NCBI GenBank assembly: GCA_964413905.1
Contig: CAYPUG010000091.1
Location: forward strand, 1-11,004
Reading direction: 5' to 3'
DNA length: 11,004 nt
Origin: CAYPUG01 sp964413905
GTDB lineage: Bacteria; Chloroflexota; Anaerolineae; JAADDB01
Positions 6,756 to 11,004 of the stretch are shown piece after piece. Position 1 is the first letter of the stretch. The number at the start of each line of letters is the position of its first letter. Below the pieces are notes generated by a model. It was not told where the DNA came from. It did not search any database and saw only the letters and a list, made by a program, of their open reading frames with translations. A program made the position numbers and the translations under genes.

Positions 6756-8174
6756 ATGAAGCGGTGGCGTTTGTTGATTTTGGTGATCGGCGTTGCCGTG
6801 GTGTTGGCCCTGGTCGCCGCGTGTGCGGGCGGGCAGCAAGGGGGAGAACAGCAGGTAAAGGAGGTGACACGCATCGTTGAGGTCACCCGCATTGTGGAGA
6901 AGGCACCGGAGGAGAAAATTCCTGAAGGGGCTATTGTCATCGACTTCTGGCACGCGTTTGGTGGCGGCCGCAAACTCTTCATCCAGCGCATGGTGGATGA
7001 CTTCAACTACACTCATCCGGGCATCTACGTCCGCGCGGAGCACAAGGGCTCCTATCGCGACACGTTGAACGCGGCCATTCTGGCTGCTCAACAGGGGAAC
7101 GCTCCCCACATCGTCCAGATTTTCGAGGTGGGATCCCAGTTGGCCCTGGACTCGGGCATCTTCGTTCCCTTCGCGGACCTGGCCAAGCCGGAGGAGTATC
7201 AGCCGGATGACCTGATCGAGGGCGTGGCCAATTACTACAATTTCAACGGCAAGTTCTACTCCATGCCCTGGAATTCCTCCAACCCGATTCTGTACTACAA
7301 CAAGGACATCTTCCGCAAGGCGGGGCTGGATCCGGAAAAGCCGCCGCGCACCTTTGAGGAGATGCTGCAGGTATGTGATAAAATCGTGTCCAGCGGCGCG
7401 GCCAAGAACTGCGTCACCTGGCCGCTTCACTCCTGGTTCTTTGAGCAGTGGATGGCGGTCCAGGGCGCGATGCTGGCCAACAACGGCAACGGTCGGGATG
7501 CTCGAGCGACGGAGGTGCTCCTCACCAGTGATGCGGCCAAGCGCATCGTGAACTGGTGGAAGGAGATGTACGACAAGGGATACTACGCGTATAGCGGCAA
7601 ATTGGAAGACTGGGACGGCTCTGACGCCATCTTTGTATCCGGCCAGTCCGCAATGGAGATCACGTCCACCAGTGACGTGGTGAACCGCCAACGGGATGCG
7701 GTGGAGAACGGCTTTGAGTTGGGCACCGCGTACCTGCCCTATCCGGGCGACCAGGAATGGCACGGCGTGATCGTTGGTGGGGCCAGCATTTGGATCACCA
7801 AGGACCACCCGGAGAAGGAACTGCAGGCTGCCAAGGACTTTGTGGCCTGGTTTACCAATACCGAGAACGCGATTCGCTGGCATAAGGGCACCGGGTACTT
7901 CCCCATCCGTAAGTCCGCGGTGGAGGTCCTGGAAAAGGAGCACTGGTTTGAGCGCAACCCTGCGTATCGGGCCGCGTTCGACCAGTTGCTGAAGACGAAG
8001 GCGGATCGGGCGACCCAGGGGGCGCTCATGGGGCCGTTCCCCGAGATCCGCACGATTATCGAGCAAGCTATCGAGAAGGTGTTGGCCGGTCAGGCCTCTG
8101 TGGACGATGCCCTGCAGGAGGCGAAGACCAAAGCGGATAAGGCGCTGCAGGATTACAACAAGTCCGTCCAGTAA
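6756..8174 (+). CDS. ugpB: UgpB-like glycerol-3-phosphate/glycerophosphodiester-binding lipoprotein
   Basis: Predicted 472-residue extracellular substrate-binding protein of an ABC importer. Residues 1-22 form a lipoprotein signal peptide with lipobox VAAC (C23), so it is membrane-anchored. A linker with tandem VTRIVE units (37-42, 43-48) precedes the binding domain. Segments that I recall as shared with E. coli UgpB are FWHAF (64-68), HKGSYR with Y100, GNAPHIVQIFEVG with E124, NSSNPILYYNKD (173-184), GGAS (341-344), WHKGTGYFPI with Y381, and PEIR with R432. These include the positions known to contact glycerol phosphate in UgpB. The start is certain: AAGGAGG lies six bases before the ATG. 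It heads ugpB-ugpA-ugpE-ugpQ. The gene uses visibly more G/C-ending codons than ugpA and ugpE and is followed by a strong hairpin, both consistent with high expression. A sugar ligand cannot be excluded from sequence alone, but the neighbouring ugpQ supports glycerophosphodiesters. Confidence 0.9.
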   Translation: MKRWRLLILVIGVAVVLALVAACAGGQQGGEQQVKEVTRIVEVTRIVEKAPEEKIPEGAIVIDFWHAFGGGRKLFIQRMVDDFNYTHPGIYVRAEHKGSYRDTLNAAILAAQQGNAPHIVQIFEVGSQLALDSGIFVPFADLAKPEEYQPDDLIEGVANYYNFNGKFYSMPWNSSNPILYYNKDIFRKAGLDPEKPPRTFEEMLQVCDKIVSSGAAKNCVTWPLHSWFFEQWMAVQGAMLANNGNGRDARATEVLLTSDAAKRIVNWWKEMYDKGYYAYSGKLEDWDGSDAIFVSGQSAMEITSTSDVVNRQRDAVENGFELGTAYLPYPGDQEWHGVIVGGASIWITKDHPEKELQAAKDFVAWFTNTENAIRWHKGTGYFPIRKSAVEVLEKEHWFERNPAYRAAFDQLLKTKADRATQGALMGPFPEIRTIIEQAIEKVLAGQASVDDALQEAKTKADKALQDYNKSVQ

Positions 8175-8190
8175 GGGCGTGTGGTCATCT

Positions 8191-8228
8191 CTCGTGGGAT
8201 TTTGTCTTGAGAGACAAAATCCCACGAG
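8191..8228 (+). terminator. Perfect 17-bp hairpin between ugpB and ugpA
   Basis: CTCGTGGGATTTTGTCT (8191-8207) and its exact complement (8212-8228) flank the loop TGAG. It starts 17 bases after the ugpB stop and is followed by a pyrimidine-rich stretch (TTCTTCT). It probably acts as a partial terminator and a 3'-end stabiliser of ugpB mRNA, a common arrangement where the binding protein is needed in excess over the permeases. The short, C-interrupted T-run argues for leaky termination. Confidence 0.8.
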
Positions 8229-8277
8229 TTCTTCTACATTTCAAGGTGTTGCCCTGTGTATCCCTCCGAAGAGAGTC

Positions 8278-8283
8278 GAGGAG
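8278..8283 (+). promoter_or_regulatory. Ribosome binding site deciding the ugpA start
   Basis: GAGGAG lies four bases before the ATG at 8288. It supports this start over the upstream in-frame TTG at 8207, which falls in the hairpin. Confidence 0.65.
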
Positions 8284-8287
8284 CGTC

Positions 8288-9178
8288 ATGCATTATCAGG
8301 CGAAATTTAAGGGACGATTGTTGCCGTATGTGTTGTTGGCACCGACCTTGGTCATTCTTGTTGTTTTCCTCTACTATCCTATTATTCAGACATTCCGTCT
8401 TTCCCTGTACCGAGTGGCGTTTTTGGGGTTGCGTAAACGGTTTGTGGGCTTAGAGAATTTTGTTTCCTTGATGCACAGTCCTGATTACTGGCATACGGTG
8501 AAAGTGACGCTGGTTATTACTTTTATTGTGGTGATCGGTGGGTTGGCTATTTCCTTAGCCATTGCTCTGTTGGCGAATCAACCTATACGTGGGGGCGCTA
8601 TCTACCGCATTTTGCTCATTTGGCCGTACGCGTTGTCCCCGGCGGTTGCAGGGGTCATTTTCCTTTTCCTCTTTTCCCCGGGCTTTGGGGCTATTAACTA
8701 TCTTATTTCCAAGGTGATCGGCCGGGAGTTGAATTGGTTGGGCGATCCGAAACTGGCCGTACTACTCATCATTCTCACCAGTATTTGGAAGAACCTAGGA
8801 TACAATATCGTATTCTACTTGGCCGGGTTGCAAAATCTAAACACCGAGGTGCTGGAAGCCGCAGAGATTGACGGGGCCGGTCCGTGGCGACGTTTTTGGT
8901 CGGTGACCTTTGCCCTTCTCTCGCCGATTACTTTCTTCCTGTTGATCACAAACATTACATATTCTTTCTTCGATATTTTTGGGATGATAGATATTGTGAC
9001 TAAAGGCGGCCCGATGGATGCCACTAATGTGATGATTTACAATCTCTACCGGGATGCGTTTGAGTACTATAAGAGCGGGTTGGCTGCAGCTCAGTCGGTC
9101 ATCCTCTTCGCACTTGTCGTGGTGCTGACGGTGATTCAGTTCCGCACATCCGGTCGCTATGTCCATTACGGAGGGTAA
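8288..9178 (+). CDS. ugpA: UgpA-like ABC transporter permease
   Basis: Predicted 296-residue inner membrane permease subunit, almost the same length as E. coli UgpA (295, from memory). About six hydrophobic helices are visible (starting near residues 12, 68, 105, 156, 210 and 265). The cytoplasmic EAA loop, which docks the ATPase, reads EAAEIDGAGPWRRFW (190-204). Segments such as FVGLENFVSL, IWPYALSPAVAGVIFLFLFSPG, and SFFDIFGMIDIVTKGGP resemble UgpA closely. The start at 8288 was chosen because GAGGAG (8278-8283) lies four bases before it and the protein then aligns with UgpA. An in-frame TTG at 8207 would start inside the hairpin and add 27 unlikely residues. The stop is two bases before ugpE, so the two permeases are translationally coupled. 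Confidence 0.93.
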   Translation: MHYQAKFKGRLLPYVLLAPTLVILVVFLYYPIIQTFRLSLYRVAFLGLRKRFVGLENFVSLMHSPDYWHTVKVTLVITFIVVIGGLAISLAIALLANQPIRGGAIYRILLIWPYALSPAVAGVIFLFLFSPGFGAINYLISKVIGRELNWLGDPKLAVLLIILTSIWKNLGYNIVFYLAGLQNLNTEVLEAAEIDGAGPWRRFWSVTFALLSPITFFLLITNITYSFFDIFGMIDIVTKGGPMDATNVMIYNLYRDAFEYYKSGLAAAQSVILFALVVVLTVIQFRTSGRYVHYGG

Positions 9179-9180
9179 GG

Positions 9181-10020
9181 ATGTTGAGATTCCTCATGTC
9201 CCGCAAGGTCCGTCGGGAAATCCTGACGCATATAGGGCTGATTATGGTTAGTTTTTTGGTGCTCACCCCGGTATTGTTTGCCCTGGCCAAGTCCACCCAG
9301 ACTCGAGCCCAGGTGTTTCACTATCCCCCCATCTTTGGACCGGGTACGGCGATTAAAGACAATTATTACACGGCTTGGCACGCGTTTAATTTGGGGATGT
9401 ACATGAAGAACAGTTTTATTGTGGCGGTGGCCGTGACCATTGGAAAGACGATTTTGTCTCTGTTGGCCGGACTTGCGCTGGTGTATTTTGAGTTCCCCTT
9501 GCAGGAAGCCGTGTTTTACTTTATTCTCTTCACGCTGATGATGCCCACGGAGATTCTCATTGTCGCGCTGTTCAATTTAGTGTCTGACTTGGGATGGAGC
9601 AATAGCTACTTGGCCTTGATTGTGCCTTTTATGGCCAGTGCAACCGGTGTGTTTCTCTTTCGCCAGCATTTTGCGAGTATTCCTTCGGATCTAGCCGATG
9701 CCGCGCGGGTGGACGGGGCCGGCCCGTTGCGGTTTCTGTGGAGTATCTTGATTCCTATTTCCTGGAATGCCATCGGCGCGCTGGCGCTCATCCAGTTTAT
9801 CTATGTGTGGAACCAGTATTTGTGGCCGTTGGTCATTATCCGTGAGAACGCGAAACAGGTGGTGCAAGTCGGCCTGCGCGGGATGACCGCGGTGCAGGAT
9901 GTGACGAACTGGGGAGTGGTGATGGCCGGCGCGATTTTGGCCATGCTGCCACCGCTCATTGTGTTTATCCTGCTCCACCAACAGTTCATGCGCGGCTTCG
10001 CGCTCGGGCAGGAGAAATAG
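9181..10020 (+). CDS. ugpE: UgpE-like ABC transporter permease
   Basis: Predicted 279-residue second permease subunit (E. coli UgpE is 281, from memory). About six membrane helices are visible. The EAA loop reads DAARVDGAGPLRF (173-185), with aspartate in place of the first glutamate. UgpE-like segments include TLMMPTEILIVALF, MASATGVFLFRQHF, FIYVWNQYLWPLVII and the C-terminal RGFALGQEK. The ATG lies two bases after the ugpA stop, with its ribosome site (GGAGGG) inside the end of ugpA. It pairs with UgpA as a heterodimeric channel for the UgpB ligand. The ATPase gene ugpC, often placed next in this operon type, is missing; ugpQ follows after three bases. Confidence 0.92.
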   Translation: MLRFLMSRKVRREILTHIGLIMVSFLVLTPVLFALAKSTQTRAQVFHYPPIFGPGTAIKDNYYTAWHAFNLGMYMKNSFIVAVAVTIGKTILSLLAGLALVYFEFPLQEAVFYFILFTLMMPTEILIVALFNLVSDLGWSNSYLALIVPFMASATGVFLFRQHFASIPSDLADAARVDGAGPLRFLWSILIPISWNAIGALALIQFIYVWNQYLWPLVIIRENAKQVVQVGLRGMTAVQDVTNWGVVMAGAILAMLPPLIVFILLHQQFMRGFALGQEK

Positions 10021-10023
10021 TGC

Positions 10024-10845
10024 ATGGAGCACAAGGTGTTGAACATTGCTCATCGGGGTGCGCGTAGCCTAGCACCGGAGAACACATTGGCCGCGGCGCG
10101 GAAGGCGTTGGAGGTCGGCGCGGATATGTGGGAAGTGGATGTGGCCGTCACTGCAGACGGGCACTTGGTCATCATGCACGATGATTCCCTGGCCCGCACG
10201 ACCAACGTGATGAGCGTTTTCCCCGACCGTTCTCCTTGGATTTTCTCCACCTTTACGGAGGAGGAATTGCACACGCTGGACGCAGGCTCTTGGTTTGTCG
10301 AACGGGATCCGTACCGGGAGATCGCGTCGGGACACGTTTCTCCGGACGAACAGCAACGTTATCGTGGGGAGCCTATTCCCTCGGTGCGCGAGGTTCTGGA
10401 GTTCACCCGTAACCATCACTGGCGCATCAACGTGGAATTGAAAATGCAACCCCCACCCCAGGATACGTTTCCCATTGTTGAACCGGTGGTGCGTTTAATC
10501 GAGGAAACGCATACCGAGTCGTGTGTGGTCCTTTCCTCCTTTCGGCATGATTGGCTGCGAGAAGCGCGGCACTTGAATCCTCGGATTGAGGTGGCGGCGC
10601 TGATTGGATATGGCCCGGCGTTGGAGGTGGATTGGGATACGTTGGAGTTCGAGACGTATAACCTGCGTGTGACGATTGCCACTCCCGAGCGCATTCGTCG
10701 GCTTCGGGAGGCCGGACGTAAGGTCAACGTGTGGGTGGTGAACGATAAGGATGCCATGCGTCATTTTATTGAAATGGGTGTGACGGGCATCTTCACGGAT
10801 TACCCCCAACGTTTGGCTGAGGTCCTTAGAGAGATGGATCCTTGA
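10024..10845 (+). CDS. ugpQ: Cytoplasmic glycerophosphodiester phosphodiesterase (UgpQ-like)
   Basis: Predicted 273-residue enzyme that hydrolyses glycerophosphodiesters to glycerol-3-phosphate and an alcohol. GDPD-family motifs are present: AHRGARSLAPENTLAA (catalytic H10, R11, E19, N20), WEVDVAVTADGHLVIMHDDSLARTT (metal ligands E37 and D39, catalytic H52), NVELK (E138, K140), LSSFRHDWL, VNVWVVN, and GIFTDYP near the end. No signal peptide is present, so it acts in the cytoplasm on imported substrate, as UgpQ does. It is slightly longer than E. coli UgpQ (247, from memory) because of extra residues after DAGSWF (about 92-112). The ATG lies three bases after the ugpE stop, with AGGAG (10010-10014) inside ugpE, so it is coupled to the transporter. 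This gene is the strongest clue to the transporter substrate. Confidence 0.93.
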   Translation: MEHKVLNIAHRGARSLAPENTLAAARKALEVGADMWEVDVAVTADGHLVIMHDDSLARTTNVMSVFPDRSPWIFSTFTEEELHTLDAGSWFVERDPYREIASGHVSPDEQQRYRGEPIPSVREVLEFTRNHHWRINVELKMQPPPQDTFPIVEPVVRLIEETHTESCVVLSSFRHDWLREARHLNPRIEVAALIGYGPALEVDWDTLEFETYNLRVTIATPERIRRLREAGRKVNVWVVNDKDAMRHFIEMGVTGIFTDYPQRLAEVLREMDP

Positions 10846-10850
10846 GAGGG

Positions 10851-10878
10851 GTGAGAGGTGAGGGCGTAATGCGTGATG
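10851..10878 (+). repeat. 7-base tandem repeat array after ugpQ
   Basis: Four consecutive heptamers are readable, including GTGAGAG, CGTAATG and CGTGATG. They start five bases after the ugpQ stop. The array is a relative of the one at 6651-6678 in the same orientation. Confidence 0.55.
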
Positions 10879-10892
10879 TTTCCGCGCTCGAC

Positions 10893-10914
10893 GCCGCCGA
10901 ATGAATTCGCCGGC
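10893..10914. repeat. Imperfect palindrome (hairpin 1) downstream of ugpQ
   Basis: GCCGCCGAAT (10893-10902) and ATTCGCCGGC (10905-10914) form a 10-bp stem with one C-C mismatch around a two-base loop; the EcoRI-like GAATTC lies near its centre. It could end the ugp transcript, but no T-run follows. With the next hairpin it looks like a dispersed repetitive extragenic element. Confidence 0.5.
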
Positions 10915-10925
10915 TCAACGGGCGC

Positions 10926-10940
10926 CGTCCCTTCGGGACG
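10926..10940. repeat. Short perfect hairpin 2 downstream of ugpQ
   Basis: CGTCCC (10926-10931) and GGGACG (10935-10940) form a 6-bp stem with loop TTC, followed by AAAA on the plus strand. On the minus strand it is preceded by TTTT, so it is not a standard intrinsic terminator in either direction. Confidence 0.45.
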
Positions 10941-10962
10941 AAAACCCGACCCCTCGGCCGTC

Positions 10963-11004
10963 TCCCCACCGCCATCCGCTAACTGCTAATTGCCAACTGC
11001 CAAC
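10963..11004 (-). repeat. Heptamer tandem repeat at the right edge, running off the window
   Basis: Read on the minus strand from 11004, consecutive 7-base units follow the pattern RTTRGCA (GTTGGCA, GTTGGCA, ATTAGCA) and then decay (GTTAGCG, GATGGCG). The array has no coding potential and is cut by the window end, so its full length is unknown. Confidence 0.6.

Noticed and set aside
6279..8225. A 648-codon open frame on the minus strand opposite ugpB and the end of the amidotransferase gene
   Set aside because: It lies antisense to two well-recognised genes. Its product is rich in R, H, P and L with no domain I recognise, and no ribosome site stands out. Long antisense frames are expected opposite genes with many G/C-ending codons.
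8207..8287. Longer ugpA starting at TTG 8207
   Set aside because: The start lies within the 17-bp hairpin with no ribosome site, and the added 27 residues have no counterpart in UgpA.
10851..11004. CRISPR array at the right end
   Set aside because: The repeats are only 7 bases with no spacers, so this is a simple tandem repeat.

Overview
This window looks like part of a bacterial chromosome of moderately high GC content. It probably comes from a member of the Chloroflexota (Anaerolineae or Thermoflexia-like). That placement is inference. It rests on a lipoprotein solute-binding protein whose linker repeats a 'VTRIVE' motif, a family 39-type membrane glycosyltransferase with a long beta-rich tail, intergenic tandem heptamer repeats, and strong AGGAGG-type ribosome binding sites. 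No rRNA, tRNA, CRISPR array, transposase or phage gene was seen.

The left part (1-4647) has two genes on the minus strand. The first (91-1773) encodes a secreted 5'-nucleotidase/cyclic phosphodiesterase with a signal peptide and an LPXTG-like C-terminal sorting signal (MPTTG, hydrophobic stretch, RRR). The second (2155-4647) encodes an 830-residue polytopic GT-C glycosyltransferase whose C-terminus carries a duplicated beta-rich domain. A 381-base gap between them (1774-2154) holds a plausible promoter for the nucleotidase and a hairpin in its leader. A divergent intergenic region (4648-4863) holds a near-consensus sigma-70-type promoter facing right.

The right part (4864-10845) has six genes on the plus strand. 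They encode a short-chain dehydrogenase/reductase, a class I glutamine amidotransferase-like protein, and then UgpB (binding lipoprotein), UgpA and UgpE (permeases) and UgpQ (cytoplasmic glycerophosphodiester phosphodiesterase). UgpB captures glycerol-3-phosphate or glycerophosphodiesters outside the cell, UgpA/UgpE form the membrane channel, and UgpQ hydrolyses imported diesters to glycerol-3-phosphate plus an alcohol. The usual ATPase gene, ugpC, is absent between ugpE and ugpQ and is not elsewhere in the window, so the importer must borrow an ATPase or have one further away. A perfect 17-bp hairpin between ugpB and ugpA probably sets binding-protein expression above permease expression.

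The ugpBAEQ block is bracketed by short arrays with a 7-base period (6651-6678 and 10851-10878). The right edge (10851-11004) is non-coding and repeat-rich, with two hairpins and another heptamer array that runs off the window. I do not see a clearly new biological system. The best second-look items are the LPXTG-like tail, the ATPase-less Ugp operon with its internal hairpin, the heptamer arrays flanking it, and the unexplained dehydrogenase-amidotransferase pair in front.
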